Origin: Nitrososphaerota archaeon
GTDB lineage: Archaea; Thermoproteota; Nitrososphaeria; Nitrososphaerales; Nitrosopumilaceae
Assembly: GCA_013288545.1 (NCBI GenBank)
Contig: JABDBR010000002.1
Span: 1-64,000 of the forward strand
Direction: 5' to 3'
DNA length: 64,000 bases
The translations under genes and the position numbers were made by a program. The stretch's first letter is position 1. Each line of letters begins with the position of its first letter. The notes beneath the pieces were generated by a model. It worked only from the letters and a program-made list of their open reading frames with translations, was not told the origin of the DNA and did no database searches. Shown here in pieces: positions 32,670 to 43,259 of the stretch.

Positions 32670-33608
32670 ATGGAAGAAATAGCGCTAGTTTTTAGCTCTC
32701 TGGCAGGCGCATGCACCGCGGTTGCATTAGACAAAGTTCCAAAAATAAAACGCAATAAACAAACTCCAACTATTAATTCTGCAATTACAAATCAATTACA
32801 TTCACTAAGAATGGAAAAGGAAATACTATCAAAAACTATTACAAGACTTCACCAACAAGAGTCAGACGTTACAATAATTCAAAAAGACAAGCTCTTGCTT
32901 CGTTATCAGCATCAGCTTGGAACAGTCATTACCAAGATTGAAAAACTTGAGATTGCAAGCAAGTATCCAGATCTAGGCCCAGTTGGTGATAGTTTGATTT
33001 CACTAATGGATAATAGATTATCGCAGTTAGATCAGAGATTACACGAGATTTCTTCAAAGATCACAGTAAATACGATCACTCAATCCAAACAATCTGAAAG
33101 ACCGATTGAAACAATATTAGAAAATCCCCAAGTCAAGAAGATAGAACCTAAAATAGAGAATCAAAAAGAAAAGATCGAGATTCAAGAGGAGAGAATAGTA
33201 AAGCCAGAGTGGTTACCCCCAATGGAGATTCCAACATATGAAAAACATAGAACAGTAGAACTGAGCACCCTAACAGAGATCACAAATAAGATTCCACAGT
33301 TCCCAGCTGAATTCATTAGGCCTGTACAAATTGAACCACAGATTTCTCAAAAAATCATAGAACCGATAACAGTTGAAAAACCAATACTAGTATTACCTCA
33401 ACCCATTACACAAAATGTAACAGAAGAGATCTTACCAGAATTACCGAAACCAGAACTTGTACAAGAACCAGAAAGAAAGATTCAGCTTCCAACAGCAATC
33501 AAAATACCTGAAGAAGAGAAATTAGAAGATGATGACAAAGATTTGGATAAAATAAAAAGCGAAATAATGAAGGCATTATCAAAACTAGAACAAGTAGAGG
33601 TAGAATAA
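32670..33608 (+). CDS. Hypothetical Glu/Pro-rich protein with coiled coil
   Basis: I know no family for this 312-residue protein. Residues 1-30 are moderately hydrophobic (LVFSSLAGACTAVALDKVP). Residues 45-130 form a coiled coil (LRMEKEILSKTITRLHQQE), and the rest is low-complexity, Pro/Glu/Ile/Gln-rich (VEKPILVLPQPITQNV). The carboxyl end is acidic with KIKSEIMKALSKLEQVEVE. It sits between L37e and RpiA with no gap on either side, so it is expressed in that operon. A scaffolding function is possible. Confidence 0.75.
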   Translation: MEEIALVFSSLAGACTAVALDKVPKIKRNKQTPTINSAITNQLHSLRMEKEILSKTITRLHQQESDVTIIQKDKLLLRYQHQLGTVITKIEKLEIASKYPDLGPVGDSLISLMDNRLSQLDQRLHEISSKITVNTITQSKQSERPIETILENPQVKKIEPKIENQKEKIEIQEERIVKPEWLPPMEIPTYEKHRTVELSTLTEITNKIPQFPAEFIRPVQIEPQISQKIIEPITVEKPILVLPQPITQNVTEEILPELPKPELVQEPERKIQLPTAIKIPEEEKLEDDDKDLDKIKSEIMKALSKLEQVEVE

Positions 33609-34283
33609 TTGACAGTGGATGATGCCATTGAGGCATTATCACCACAGGCGTTAAAGATGGTCAAGAACAATTTTGTCATAGGTCTTGGAAGTGGAAGAGC
33701 TGCAACATCCATAGTGAAGCTATTATCATCATACATTAAAAAGAACAAATTTTCTGTCAAAGCAATACCTACATCTTTACAGATCAAGATGGAAGCAGAA
33801 AGAGGAGGAATTCCAATAATAGAGGCAGACCAGATTAATCATATTGATCTAGTCTTTGATGGTGCAGACCAAATAGATACAAAAGGAAATATGGTAAAAG
33901 GTGGGGGAGGGGCCCTCTTGCGAGAAAAAATCCTGATAAGCATTGCAAATAAAGTTGTAATAATTGCTGACGAATCAAAATTTGTCAAAAAACTTGATCG
34001 AAGTGTTCCCGTAGAAGTTTATCCATTTGCAAGAAATACAGCTGATATGCAAATAAGAAAATATGGTGGAAAGCCACACATTAGACTACTAGAGCGCGGT
34101 TATCCATTTGTAACCGAGAATGGAAATATCATATTGGATTGCGACTTTGGTCAAATACAAAATCCCAAAGAACTTGCAACAAAGATAATAGAGATTCCCG
34201 GTGTCATAGAGGTAGGAATATTTCCAAAACCAGACATTATTTACAAGGCAAAAAAAAATGGCAAGTATGAAATCATACGATAA
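33609..34283 (+). CDS. rpiA: Ribose-5-phosphate isomerase A
   Basis: RpiA interconverts ribulose- and ribose-5-phosphate for nucleotide and histidine synthesis. The 224-residue protein shows NNFVIGLGSGRAATSIV, DLVFDGADQID, the GGGGALLREK loop and ADESKFVKKL, followed by VPVEVYPFA. The TTG at 33609 directly follows the stop of the upstream gene. Length is typical. Confidence 0.96.
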   Translation: MTVDDAIEALSPQALKMVKNNFVIGLGSGRAATSIVKLLSSYIKKNKFSVKAIPTSLQIKMEAERGGIPIIEADQINHIDLVFDGADQIDTKGNMVKGGGGALLREKILISIANKVVIIADESKFVKKLDRSVPVEVYPFARNTADMQIRKYGGKPHIRLLERGYPFVTENGNIILDCDFGQIQNPKELATKIIEIPGVIEVGIFPKPDIIYKAKKNGKYEIIR

Positions 34284-34292
34284 CATCAGGAT

Positions 34293-35213
34293 GTGAATTA
34301 CACTATGAAATGTGATCGTTGTGAAAATATGGTTGTTTACTCTCGAAAATATTCTGGGGAAAATCTTTGTTCTAGATGTTTTTCGAATTCAATTGTAAAC
34401 AAAACTACAAGAACGATATCAAAGTACAACATGATAAAACCTGGTGATGTCGTAGGAGTTGCAGTATCAGGCGGAAAAGATTCTCTTTCTTTGTTACAAG
34501 CATTAAAAGAAATTTCTCAGGATCATAACTTTACGCTAAAAGCGATTACAGTGGATGAAGGAATTCCAGGATATAGGGATGAGGCTCTAAAAATTGTGGA
34601 GGATTTTTGTAAAAAAATGGATGTAGAGCACAAGGTGTATCAATATAGTTCTCTTTTCGGTACAACTTTAGAACAAACCTTAGAGGTTAGAGGTGACGAA
34701 AAAGTTTCATCTTGCTCCATATGTGGGATATTAAGAAGAAGAGCAATTGATTTTGGTGCCATTGACCTCAAAGTTGACGTAATTGCAACAGGTCATAACT
34801 TGGATGACATGTTACAGACTTTTATAATAAACCTCATTTCAGGAGACACAAAAAAAATTGGCTGGATGGATCCTGATACTTCTGAAAATAAGACACGAAA
34901 GATAAAGCCATTTTGTGAGATTTATGAAAATGAGATTGTATTTTATGCATTTACAAATGAAATTCCATTTCAATCAGAAGAATGTCCCCATATGAACGAG
35001 GGAATCCGAACTGAGATTCGTAATTTTCTAAATTCCTTAGAAAAAACACATAGTGGTATCAAAAATAACATGTACAAATCAATTCTAAAGATCTCCACTA
35101 CCCTCAAAAATTCTAACAATTCAGAATGGAGGACTTGCTCAAAATGCGGAAATGAGTGCACCGGAGAGATATGCTCCGTCTGCAATACATTGACTAATCT
35201 TCGATTAAACTAA
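34293..35213 (+). CDS. tRNA 2-thiolation PP-loop protein (NcsA/TtuA-like)
   Basis: The 306-residue protein activates uridine in tRNA with ATP for sulfur insertion. The PP-loop is VAVSGGKDSLSLLQAL. A first zinc pair is CDRCENM...CSRCF, the catalytic cysteine region is SSCSICGILRRRAID with GHNLDDMLQTF, and the final zinc module is CSKCGNECTGEICSVC. This cysteine layout is that of Ncs6/NcsA or TtuA rather than of TilS. The sulfur donor could be a MoaD-like Ubl, such as the one fused to E1 at 49.1-50.4 kb. Gap to RpiA is 9 bases. Confidence 0.9.
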   Translation: MNYTMKCDRCENMVVYSRKYSGENLCSRCFSNSIVNKTTRTISKYNMIKPGDVVGVAVSGGKDSLSLLQALKEISQDHNFTLKAITVDEGIPGYRDEALKIVEDFCKKMDVEHKVYQYSSLFGTTLEQTLEVRGDEKVSSCSICGILRRRAIDFGAIDLKVDVIATGHNLDDMLQTFIINLISGDTKKIGWMDPDTSENKTRKIKPFCEIYENEIVFYAFTNEIPFQSEECPHMNEGIRTEIRNFLNSLEKTHSGIKNNMYKSILKISTTLKNSNNSEWRTCSKCGNECTGEICSVCNTLTNLRLN

Positions 35214-35252
35214 CCCTAATGCACATAAAGAACTTGTAATTACAATAAATTT

Positions 35253-35569
35253 GGTAGTAGGTAGGGTTGGGGCGCTAGCCGTGCCCTGTCTCTGAAACCG
35301 GCTATATGCAGAGACCAGTAACTGCTGGATAAATCTCTAGATAGACGGTACTCGCTTGACTTGCGGATATGAAATCACGCCGAAGCGGGTGGATACAGGA
35401 CTGAGGTTGTCCGAAGGGATAACTCTCAAGTTCTAACTGCCGAAAGGGATGAGGTCCGGGAGGGAGCAATCCTAAGGTAGAGCATCCACGCTGCTTCGTC
35501 TACGTGGCGGATCTTGCTTGACTTGAGATGAGACCGCTTGTCTAGACTGGAACTAGCGGATCTACTACC
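35253..35569 (+). ncRNA. Signal recognition particle RNA (7S)
   Basis: A roughly 317-base RNA. The ends GGTAGTAG and CTACTACC pair. The Alu part carries GGGGCGCTAGCCGTGCCC, and the S domain carries the diagnostic helix 8 loop GGTCCGGGAGGGAGCAATCC (35453-35472). The archaeal type has a long helix 5. The boundaries are set by the closing stem and may be off by a few bases. Confidence 0.93.
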
Positions 35570-35599
35570 TTAATATTCTTAAATTAGACTAGGAACAAC

Positions 35600-35929
35600 A
35601 TGGAAGGATTAATCTCTGGAAAGAAGAGAACTTATGATGAATTCAGATCAAGCATACCCTCCAGTGTAGTAACACTGTTTGATGAACTCCGCAGTTATTG
35701 CTTGACACTTGGAAGAAATGTAATTGAAGATGTTCGTATGCACAGAGTTGTATTTGCAAAATCAATTACATTTAGAAGTTTTGCAGACATTGAACCTCAA
35801 CGAGACTTTGTCACAATAAAGATCAAAAGAGATAGAAAAGAGCCAGAAAAAGAAATACAAGTAAAAGTAAACGATAATCTTGATGAGATCAAAAAACTTC
35901 TTTTGGATGCATATACTAGCATCCATTAA
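35600..35929 (+). CDS. DUF5655-like hypothetical protein
   Basis: The 109-residue protein resembles the DUF5655 group: VVTLFDELRSYCLTLGRNVIEDV, then a Phe-rich centre (AKSITFRSFADIEPQRDF) and a VTIKIKRD strand. Its biochemical role is unknown. It starts 31 bases after the SRP RNA on the same strand and ends convergently with acylphosphatase. Confidence 0.7.
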   Translation: MEGLISGKKRTYDEFRSSIPSSVVTLFDELRSYCLTLGRNVIEDVRMHRVVFAKSITFRSFADIEPQRDFVTIKIKRDRKEPEKEIQVKVNDNLDEIKKLLLDAYTSIH

Positions 35930-36204
35930 TAACGAATTTCAAAATCAGAAAATTCTCCAACATAATTTTCCTCAGTAATTTTTAATTCTGTTACAACTGC
36001 ACCAGCAGAACCAAAGCGAGCCCATTCTACTACCGCATCTACGCTTGAATCATTTCCTTCCAGAGTTGCTTCTACGTTATCATCCGGAAGATTTCTTACC
36101 CATCCTAAAACATTATTTTTTTCAGCTGTTTCCATCATTCCTTGACGAAAGTAAACACCTTGGACTCGTCCTGTTATCAAAAGATGAACTCTCTTTGAAT
36201 CCAT
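35926..36204 (-). CDS. Acylphosphatase
   Basis: The 92-residue protein hydrolyses acyl phosphates such as carbamoyl phosphate. VHLLITGRVQGVYFRQG holds the phosphate-binding loop and its catalytic Arg; the conserved Asn of the family is in NVLGWVRNLPDDNVEATLEG. The size is standard. It is convergent with the DUF5655-like gene and overlaps it by four bases. Confidence 0.95.
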   Translation of the reverse strand: MDSKRVHLLITGRVQGVYFRQGMMETAEKNNVLGWVRNLPDDNVEATLEGNDSSVDAVVEWARFGSAGAVVTELKITEENYVGEFSDFEIRY

Positions 36205-36245
36205 GGTGTTTTTATTTTTTAAAACTACTAATTAGTCTTGAGAGA

Positions 36246-36977
36246 TTATTCGCGCTCTTTCATTCTGGATCGGCCAGTCTTTCTAGCTGCGATGCTTCCA
36301 ACCTTACGTCCAGGTGGAGCGTTTCGTGATACGGTAGAGCTTCTTCCAACATGTTGATGTCTTCCACCACCGTGTGGGTGTACATATACAGCTTGAGCAA
36401 CACCTCTGACTATTGGATATTTGTGTCCCTTGGAACGTTTTCTTCTCCATGCAGGTCCAGCTCTCATAAATGGCCTATCACCAACACCGCCTCCAGCAAG
36501 AACTCCTATCATGGCTCTGTTCTGTGGATTAAGGGTCGTAAATTTTCCAGATGGTAGTTTTATTGTTACACCTTCAGAACTATGTGAAAATACTGTTGCA
36601 TATGTACCAGCAGATTTTACTATTGCTCCCCCATCACCAAAATGTTTCTCGACATTACATACTATAGTACCATCAGGAATGTTTTGAACACTAATTACGT
36701 TACCTGGAGAAATATTAGATTTTAGACCAAATTGAAATTTAGAACCAATTTTGGTACCAAGAACAGATGGAACAAAAGACTGTAAACCAGTTTCAAATTG
36801 GACTTTAGCAAGAGGAGCATCTCTTCCGGTTTCATGAACAATATCTATCACTTTAGCTTCATGTTGTTCTGCCAATGGGAATCGAGGATATTTGGCTGGG
36901 AGTAACTTTCCAGTAGACGCAGCACGGAACTGCATTCCTCCTCTACCTCGTCTTCTTACTAGTGGTCGCTTACCCAA
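36246..36977 (-). CDS. rpl2: Ribosomal protein uL2
   Basis: L2 sits near the peptidyl transferase centre. The 243-residue protein begins MGKRPLVRRRGRGGMQFRAA, has YPRFPLAEQHEAKVIDIVHE and the conserved carboxyl segment RGVAQAVYVHPHGGGRHQH, including the His essential in peptide bond formation. It stands outside any ribosomal protein operon here and is divergent from the CDC48 gene. Confidence 0.97.
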   Translation of the reverse strand: MGKRPLVRRRGRGGMQFRAASTGKLLPAKYPRFPLAEQHEAKVIDIVHETGRDAPLAKVQFETGLQSFVPSVLGTKIGSKFQFGLKSNISPGNVISVQNIPDGTIVCNVEKHFGDGGAIVKSAGTYATVFSHSSEGVTIKLPSGKFTTLNPQNRAMIGVLAGGGVGDRPFMRAGPAWRRKRSKGHKYPIVRGVAQAVYVHPHGGGRHQHVGRSSTVSRNAPPGRKVGSIAARKTGRSRMKERE

Positions 36978-37078
36978 AGTACCCGTTTTGGTTTATCCTG
37001 TAAATTTTAATCTTCTGGTCCTTTGTTTCGGATCAAAGACGACAAAGGTATAAAAATTAGTTTGAGGGTGCTAAAACT

Positions 37079-39280
37079 GTGAGCCAGAACACACTCTCCC
37101 TTAAGGTACTTGAGGCTTATACTCGTGATGTCGGGAGAGGAGTGGCACGTATTGATTATGATTCTATGGATTCACTTGGGGCGTCTACAGGCGATGTTAT
37201 TGAAATTAAGGGAAAAAGAAGGACTGTAGCCAAGTGTTTACCACTCTATCCTTCTGACGAGGGAAAGGGGATTATCAGGGTAGATGGATTGGTTCGAAAT
37301 AACGCAGGTATTGCAATTGGTGATACTGTTGCGGTAAGAAAGATCAAGGCAGTAGCTGCTGAAAAAGTAGTTGTTGCCCCATTAGAGGCAATACCACCAA
37401 TCGATGAGAGATATCTTGCAGATGCATTAGAAAGTGTGCCATTGATAAAAGGAGACAATGTAATGGTACCTTATTTTGGTGGAAGACTAACTTTTCAAGT
37501 CATTGGTGTTACACCTGCAGCTGACGCCGTACTTGTCACACAAAAAACAGTGTTCCACATTGCAGAAAAAGGAGAGACTCTTCGCGGTGTACCTCAGGTA
37601 ACCTATGAAGATATTGGAGGATTAACTGATGAAATTAAGAAAGTTCGTGAAATGATAGAACTTCCTCTAAGACATCCAGAAATTTTTGAAAAGCTTGGAA
37701 TTGAAGCTCCAAAAGGAGTATTATTGTATGGACCTCCTGGAACTGGAAAAACATTGTTAGCAAAAGCTGTTGCAAATGAGAGCAATGCTCATTTCATTAG
37801 CATATCAGGACCAGAGATAATGAGCAAGTTTTACGGTGAAAGTGAAGCTAGATTAAGAGAAATTTTCAAGGAAGCAAAAGAGAAATCTCCATCCATCATA
37901 TTTATTGACGAAATTGATTCGATAGCTCCAAAAAGAGAAGAGGTGACTGGAGAGGTAGAAAGAAGAGTAGTTTCCCAATTACTTTCCCTAATGGATGGTC
38001 TTGAAGCTAGAGGAAAGGTAATTGTAATAGCTGCAACCAATAGACCAAACGCAATTGATCCAGCTCTTAGAAGACCTGGAAGATTTGATAGAGAAATTGA
38101 GATCAAAGTACCAGACAAGAAGGGTAGAAAAGATATTTTACTAATACATACAAGAAACATGCCTCTCAGTGATGACGTTAATTCTGATAAAATTGCAGCA
38201 ATAAGCCACGGTTATGTCGGCGCTGATTTAGAATATCTATGCAAAGAAGCTGCAATGAAATGTCTTAGAAGACTACTTCCAGAACTTAACATGGAAGATG
38301 AGAAACTTCCACCAGAGACACTTGATAAACTAGTAGTCAATGGTGATGATTTCCAGAATGCAATAAGAGAGGTTACACCATCAGGAATGCGTGAAGTATT
38401 TATTGAAAATCCCGATGTAAGTTGGGACGAAGTTGGCGGACTTGAAAGTGTTAAGCGTGAACTACAAGAGGCTGTAGAATGGCCAATGAAATATCCCACC
38501 CTATATTCAAAGCTAGGACACAGAATGCCAAGAGGAATATTGTTACACGGTCCTAGTGGAACCGGTAAAACTCTGATGGCAAAAGCTGTTGCAACTGAAA
38601 GTGAAGCCAATTTTATTTCCGTAAGAGGACCAGAATTACTCTCAAAGTGGGTAGGCGAATCAGAACGTGGAATAAGGGAAATATTCAGACGAGCAAGACA
38701 GGCATCGCCTTGTGTGATATTTTTTGATGAGATTGACTCTATTGCCCCAATACGTGGAGTAGGAGGTGAAACAGCGGTGACAGAGAGAGTAGTAAGTCAG
38801 CTTTTAACTGAATTAGACGGAATAGAAAGTTTGCATGGAGTTGTTGTGCTTGCTGCAACCAACAGAGCTGACATGATAGATACAGCGTTGCTCAGACCAG
38901 GTAGATTTGACAAGATAATACTTGTTCCGTTACCAGACAAGGAAGGAAGGAAGAAGATTTTGGAGATAAATACAAAGGAAATTCCAGTGATAAGAGAATC
39001 CATGGTAAATAGCATAAAGAATCCAGATTATGTAGACATTGACAAGATCGCAGAGGCAACTGATGGAATGAGTGGTGCAGACGTAGCATCAATAGCAAAT
39101 ACTGCAGTATCACTTGTAATACATGAATTTCTTGACAAGTATCCTGATCAAAAAGAAGCTGAGAAACAGGCTACAGAGGCAAAGGTTACCATGAGACATT
39201 TTGAAGAGGCTGTAAGAAAAGTAAAGACACAAAAGGAATTAAAGATAGGCGAAAAGGTCGCAGTTCCATACTATAGGTAA
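37079..39280 (+). CDS. cdc48: CDC48/VCP-like AAA ATPase
   Basis: The 733-residue protein unfolds tagged or aggregated proteins as a hexamer. The amino domain (1-180, [20 protein letters not shown]) is followed by two AAA modules: Walker [15 protein letters not shown] and [16 protein letters not shown], then [14 protein letters not shown] and [12 protein letters not shown]. Both second-region motifs (RRPGRFD and RPGRFD) are intact. The start is GTG at 37079. A carboxyl tail with a PYYR end recalls the HbYX-like end of archaeal VAT proteins that contact the proteasome. Confidence 0.97.
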   Translation: MSQNTLSLKVLEAYTRDVGRGVARIDYDSMDSLGASTGDVIEIKGKRRTVAKCLPLYPSDEGKGIIRVDGLVRNNAGIAIGDTVAVRKIKAVAAEKVVVAPLEAIPPIDERYLADALESVPLIKGDNVMVPYFGGRLTFQVIGVTPAADAVLVTQKTVFHIAEKGETLRGVPQVTYEDIGGLTDEIKKVREMIELPLRHPEIFEKLGIEAPKGVLLYGPPGTGKTLLAKAVANESNAHFISISGPEIMSKFYGESEARLREIFKEAKEKSPSIIFIDEIDSIAPKREEVTGEVERRVVSQLLSLMDGLEARGKVIVIAATNRPNAIDPALRRPGRFDREIEIKVPDKKGRKDILLIHTRNMPLSDDVNSDKIAAISHGYVGADLEYLCKEAAMKCLRRLLPELNMEDEKLPPETLDKLVVNGDDFQNAIREVTPSGMREVFIENPDVSWDEVGGLESVKRELQEAVEWPMKYPTLYSKLGHRMPRGILLHGPSGTGKTLMAKAVATESEANFISVRGPELLSKWVGESERGIREIFRRARQASPCVIFFDEIDSIAPIRGVGGETAVTERVVSQLLTELDGIESLHGVVVLAATNRADMIDTALLRPGRFDKIILVPLPDKEGRKKILEINTKEIPVIRESMVNSIKNPDYVDIDKIAEATDGMSGADVASIANTAVSLVIHEFLDKYPDQKEAEKQATEAKVTMRHFEEAVRKVKTQKELKIGEKVAVPYYR

Positions 39281-39312
39281 TTTTAATAAAATAACTTTTC
39301 TAATCCTAGTAA

Positions 39313-40599
39313 ATGTCACAATTTGGATACAAGGGTAAAGGACTAGAATTTCTTACAAGTAATAAGATAGAGATAGGAAGCCAGGTAAAGATTCATGCTG
39401 ATTTGATTTATTCTGGAGTCATAATGCCAAGATATGAACACAGTGATGACCATCATATCGTTTTAAAACTAAAAAGTGGATACAACATAGGATTAGAACT
39501 TGATAAGATAAAAAAAATAGAGATAGAGGCAGCACCCACAATAAAAAAAGAAATCATTCATAATAATTCAAAACCAAATACAAAACTTCCAAAAATTCTC
39601 CTATTATCAACAGGTGGGACAATTGCGAGTAGGATAGACTATAGAACTGGTGCGGTCACCCCCGCCCTTACTGCTGCAGAGCTTAATGCAAGTGTTCCAG
39701 AACTTTCAATTATCGCCAACATAGATACCGAAGTACTTTTCTCAGAATATTCTGAAAATTTACTTCCAGAGCATTGGATAAAGATTGCAGAGAAACTTGA
39801 TTCTTATTCCACATCAGAGTATGATGGAATCATAGTAGCTCATGGTACAGATACTATGCAATATACAGCATCGGCATTAGCATTTTCCCTTGCAGGATTT
39901 CCAAAACCAGTTGCTCTAGTAGGTTCCCAGAGATCATCAGATAGACCATCCTCAGATGCAGCATTGAATTTAATTGCGGCAACAAGATTTTTGACAGAAG
40001 TACATTCTCCCGGAATTTTTGTAATAATGCATAATAATTCAAGTGATGATGAAATTGCCTGCAACTGGGCAACGCGTGTAAGAAAAAACCATACCAGTAG
40101 ACGAGATGCGTTCAAGACAATAGGAGGTCCTCCAGCATACATCGTAAAGACAAATAGTATTGAAAAAGATAAGCTGTTCGATATCCCTAAAAGAGAATAC
40201 GTGCCAAAGATCAAGTTTGATAGTCGTGTCCTGTTGTTGAAATATTATCCAGGGTTTGATTCCAAGGTTATTGATTACGCCATAGATTCTGGATATAGAG
40301 GAATAGTCATAGAGGGAACTGGACTTGGACATGTAGGCAAGACAATGTACGGAGCAATTGAAAAGGCAAAGAAAAAGGGATTATTCGTTGGAATGACATC
40401 TCAGTGTATTGATGGAATTGTAAGAATGACAGTATATGACAGCGGAAGAGATCTCTTGAATCTAGGAGTCATACCACTTGGAAATACGATACCCGAGACA
40501 GCTCTTGTGAAAACAATGTGGGCGTTAGCTAATTCCAAAGATGTTGATGAAATGACAAAACTAATGAAAGAAAACATCGCGCTTGAATTTTCAGACTAA
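39313..40599 (+). CDS. gatD: Glu-tRNA(Gln) amidotransferase subunit D
   Basis: GatD is the archaeal asparaginase-like subunit that frees ammonia from glutamine or asparagine for making Gln-tRNA(Gln). The 428-residue protein has an amino-terminal GatD domain (1-80) and an asparaginase fold: STGGTIASRID, the AHGTDTMQYTA motif with Thr-Asp, and GSQRSSDRPSSDAALN. It is followed 32 bases later by GatE, its partner. Confidence 0.97.
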   Translation: MSQFGYKGKGLEFLTSNKIEIGSQVKIHADLIYSGVIMPRYEHSDDHHIVLKLKSGYNIGLELDKIKKIEIEAAPTIKKEIIHNNSKPNTKLPKILLLSTGGTIASRIDYRTGAVTPALTAAELNASVPELSIIANIDTEVLFSEYSENLLPEHWIKIAEKLDSYSTSEYDGIIVAHGTDTMQYTASALAFSLAGFPKPVALVGSQRSSDRPSSDAALNLIAATRFLTEVHSPGIFVIMHNNSSDDEIACNWATRVRKNHTSRRDAFKTIGGPPAYIVKTNSIEKDKLFDIPKREYVPKIKFDSRVLLLKYYPGFDSKVIDYAIDSGYRGIVIEGTGLGHVGKTMYGAIEKAKKKGLFVGMTSQCIDGIVRMTVYDSGRDLLNLGVIPLGNTIPETALVKTMWALANSKDVDEMTKLMKENIALEFSD

Positions 40600-40631
40600 G
40601 CTTTAAAACAAGTATAGGAATAAAATTACAA

Positions 40632-42539
40632 GTGTCTGAAATACAAATTGACAAAATAGGACTACTCGTAGGATTAGAAATTCATCAACAGCTTGCAACT
40701 GGAGCCAAGTTGTTTTGCAGATGCAAACCTATCGAATCAGATGAATATACAATTAAATTTTCACGCAAATTAAGGATAACAAGTAGTGAATTAGGAGAGT
40801 TTGATCCTAGCGCTATTTTTGAGAAAAGTAAAGAAAAGACAATTTTGTATTCCAGAAATCCAGAGAGTAGTTGTTTAGTAGAACAAGATGATGAACCTCC
40901 ACATGATCTTGATCATAATGCAAAAGAAACTGTTTTGATAATGTCATCTGCATTAAAATCAAATATTTTCAATGAAATCTATGTTATGAGAAAACTTGTA
41001 ATTGATGGTTCCAATACCTCAGGTTTTCAGAGAACCATGTTAGTGTCTACGGGTGGTAGTCTAGAAGTCAACGGCAAGAAGATAGGAGTTCAAAGCATTT
41101 GTCTTGAAGAAGATGCTGCAAAACTACTCCAGGATTCAAAAGAGACAAGAGAATACAGTTTAGACAGATTAGGAATACCACTAGTGGAAATAGCATTAGA
41201 TCCAGTTTCTGGTACACCTCAAGAGATCAAGGATATAGCATTAACCTTAGGTCGAATGTTACGTGCAACAAAAAGAGTAGGAAGAGGGATTGGATCAATT
41301 AGACAGGATGTCAACGTATCAATAGAAGGGGGTGGAGCAGTGATAGAAGTAAAGGGCGTACAGAAATTAGATCAATTAGAGAAAGTTATAGAATATGAGG
41401 CAAAAAGACAACATGGACTCAAAATCATTTCAGAGAAACTAAGGACATTGAAAACAGAAAAAATAGTCGTGGATCATGATATAAAAAATGTATCAGACAT
41501 TTTCAAAAGCTGTAAATCAAAAATCATTCAAAAGTCTCTTTCAGAAGGTTCTTCAATAAAGGCAATGAAAATCAAAGGATTTGCAGGAATGTTTGGATGG
41601 GAACCATATCCAGGAATAAGACTAGGAAAACAATTAGGTGAGCTGGTAAGATTCTTTGGATTAGGCGGCTTGTTTCATTCTGATGAACTACCAAACTATG
41701 GTATCGAAGAGCCAGAAATTCAACAAATAAGAAATATGTTAAACACAGGATCTAATGATGCTTTTATCATAGTGGCTGGAAATGAAAAAAAACTTGATAC
41801 AGTCATAGAGTCCATCATAAAACGAATTGAGGATGCAAAAAATGGAATACCTGCAGAGACAAGAGCTGCTACAATTACAGGTGAGACAGTATTTCTACGA
41901 CCAAGACCTGGTTCTTCCAGAATGTATCCTGAAACAGACATACCCCCAATTATTGTAAACAATACTGAGATAGAGCAGGCAAAAAATAAGATTCCAAAAT
42001 CATGGGAAGAGAATCTCTTAGCATTACAAAAACAATATGAGTTAAATCAACAGCTTTCTGCGCAGATATTTGATTCAGAGTATCTAGATCTGTTTGAGAC
42101 AATATGTAAAGACAAGAAAGTCTCTCCTAATTTTGTAGCCTCAACTCTTTGTGGTACAATTACAAATTTGGAGCGACGAGGAATGGATTCAGGATTACTA
42201 AAAACTGCAGATATTTTAGAAGCCTTTGATTTAGTAACTGAAGGAAAGATAGCAAAAGAATCACTTGAGATGATATTTGAGAGTATCATGAGTAGAAAAT
42301 CAAAAACTATTTCGGAGGCCATCAAGTCTAATGCGTTGAATACCATAGAAGATGTGGAACTACATAAAATACTAGATGAATTGATAGAGTCTAATCTTAA
42401 AATCATCAAGGAACAAGGATTAAGATCAATGGGACCGCTGATGGGTTTGGCCATGAAAACACTACGAGGAAAAGTAGATGGTCAAAAACTAAATCAACTA
42501 TTGGAAAACAAGATAAAGATCAAGATAGACGGAAAATAA
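40632..42539 (+). CDS. gatE: Glu-tRNA(Gln) amidotransferase subunit E
   Basis: GatE binds misacylated Glu-tRNA(Gln) and transfers the amide using ammonia from GatD. The 635-residue protein has GLLVGLEIHQQLATGAKLFC at the start, the SFPAT-like centre, GETVFLRPRPGSSRMYPETD and the carboxyl YqeY-like domain (about 490-630). Start is GTG at 40632. The pair marks archaeal Gln-tRNA synthesis by transamidation, consistent with no glutaminyl-tRNA synthetase in the window. Confidence 0.97.
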   Translation: MSEIQIDKIGLLVGLEIHQQLATGAKLFCRCKPIESDEYTIKFSRKLRITSSELGEFDPSAIFEKSKEKTILYSRNPESSCLVEQDDEPPHDLDHNAKETVLIMSSALKSNIFNEIYVMRKLVIDGSNTSGFQRTMLVSTGGSLEVNGKKIGVQSICLEEDAAKLLQDSKETREYSLDRLGIPLVEIALDPVSGTPQEIKDIALTLGRMLRATKRVGRGIGSIRQDVNVSIEGGGAVIEVKGVQKLDQLEKVIEYEAKRQHGLKIISEKLRTLKTEKIVVDHDIKNVSDIFKSCKSKIIQKSLSEGSSIKAMKIKGFAGMFGWEPYPGIRLGKQLGELVRFFGLGGLFHSDELPNYGIEEPEIQQIRNMLNTGSNDAFIIVAGNEKKLDTVIESIIKRIEDAKNGIPAETRAATITGETVFLRPRPGSSRMYPETDIPPIIVNNTEIEQAKNKIPKSWEENLLALQKQYELNQQLSAQIFDSEYLDLFETICKDKKVSPNFVASTLCGTITNLERRGMDSGLLKTADILEAFDLVTEGKIAKESLEMIFESIMSRKSKTISEAIKSNALNTIEDVELHKILDELIESNLKIIKEQGLRSMGPLMGLAMKTLRGKVDGQKLNQLLENKIKIKIDGK

Positions 42540-42547
42540 ACAAAAGG

Positions 42548-42632
42548 TGCGGGAGGTGGGATTTGAACCCACGAACTCCTAAGAGATAAGGTTCTGAGCC
42601 TTACGCCGTTGACCAGGCTAGGCGACCCCCGC
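42548..42632 (-). tRNA. tRNA-Leu (CAG)
   Basis: An 85-base class II tRNA. GCGGGGG pairs with CTCCCGC (one G-U), the discriminator is A, and the anticodon stem is TAAGG/CCTTA with loop CTCAGAA (CAG). The variable arm TCTCTTAGGAG resembles that of the tRNA-Leu at 30.2 kb. CCA is not encoded. Confidence 0.94.
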
Positions 42633-42698
42633 AATAACGTGAGAATTAAAATCCTACAATAAGTGTCTTTTTTATAGACACAAAATCTCATTTGAAAA

Positions 42699-43259
42699 TT
42701 ATTTACTCACATTAGTCATTTTATCAATTATAGAGATAGCATTGTGTAGTTCATGAATCCTTGTTGCCCTGTTATCTTCAAATGACTCATTCCAGGGTTG
42801 TGAATAAAGTATCACAGACTTTCCTTCTTCAAGCATGCTTTTTGCATTAAGAGGAGAATCATCAATAAAGACATCATAATCTAGTTGTGATTTTTCTATC
42901 CCTTCTAATACACCAACATAATTTTTGAAATTTATTTTATGTAATTTGAGCCAGTTTTTTACATCATTATGTGTAGATTCTTCTCTTGCGGTGACGATAT
43001 CAACAGTACCAAGACTTGACAATTTAGCAATAGTAGACGCAATATTGTTTTCAGTTGGAGGAATATCTTCCCACGATTTCCAGCAAATTGAAAGCTCGTT
43101 GTAAAAATCAAATTTATCTATTCCGTGATTTTTCCAAAAATCCCATTCAGATATCTGAGATTTTAATATCGTTGGTCTTATTTTGTTGTTATATGATATC
43201 CAAGATGCTATAACATCTGCTAGAACCCCATCCACATCAAGCGCTATCTTCAATGTCAT
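42699..43259 (-). CDS. 5'-nucleotidase-like HAD hydrolase
   Basis: The 186-residue protein has HAD motif I ALDVDGVLADV, motif II VDIVTAREES and motif IV VFIDDSPLNAKSM. These match the NT5C/5'-nucleotidase deoxy branch, so a role in dephosphorylating pyrimidine or other nucleotides is likely. The gene overlaps dnaJ by one base and probably shares the chaperone transcript, a link whose purpose is unclear. Confidence 0.85.
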   Translation of the reverse strand: MTLKIALDVDGVLADVIASWISYNNKIRPTILKSQISEWDFWKNHGIDKFDFYNELSICWKSWEDIPPTENNIASTIAKLSSLGTVDIVTAREESTHNDVKNWLKLHKINFKNYVGVLEGIEKSQLDYDVFIDDSPLNAKSMLEEGKSVILYSQPWNESFEDNRATRIHELHNAISIIDKMTNVSK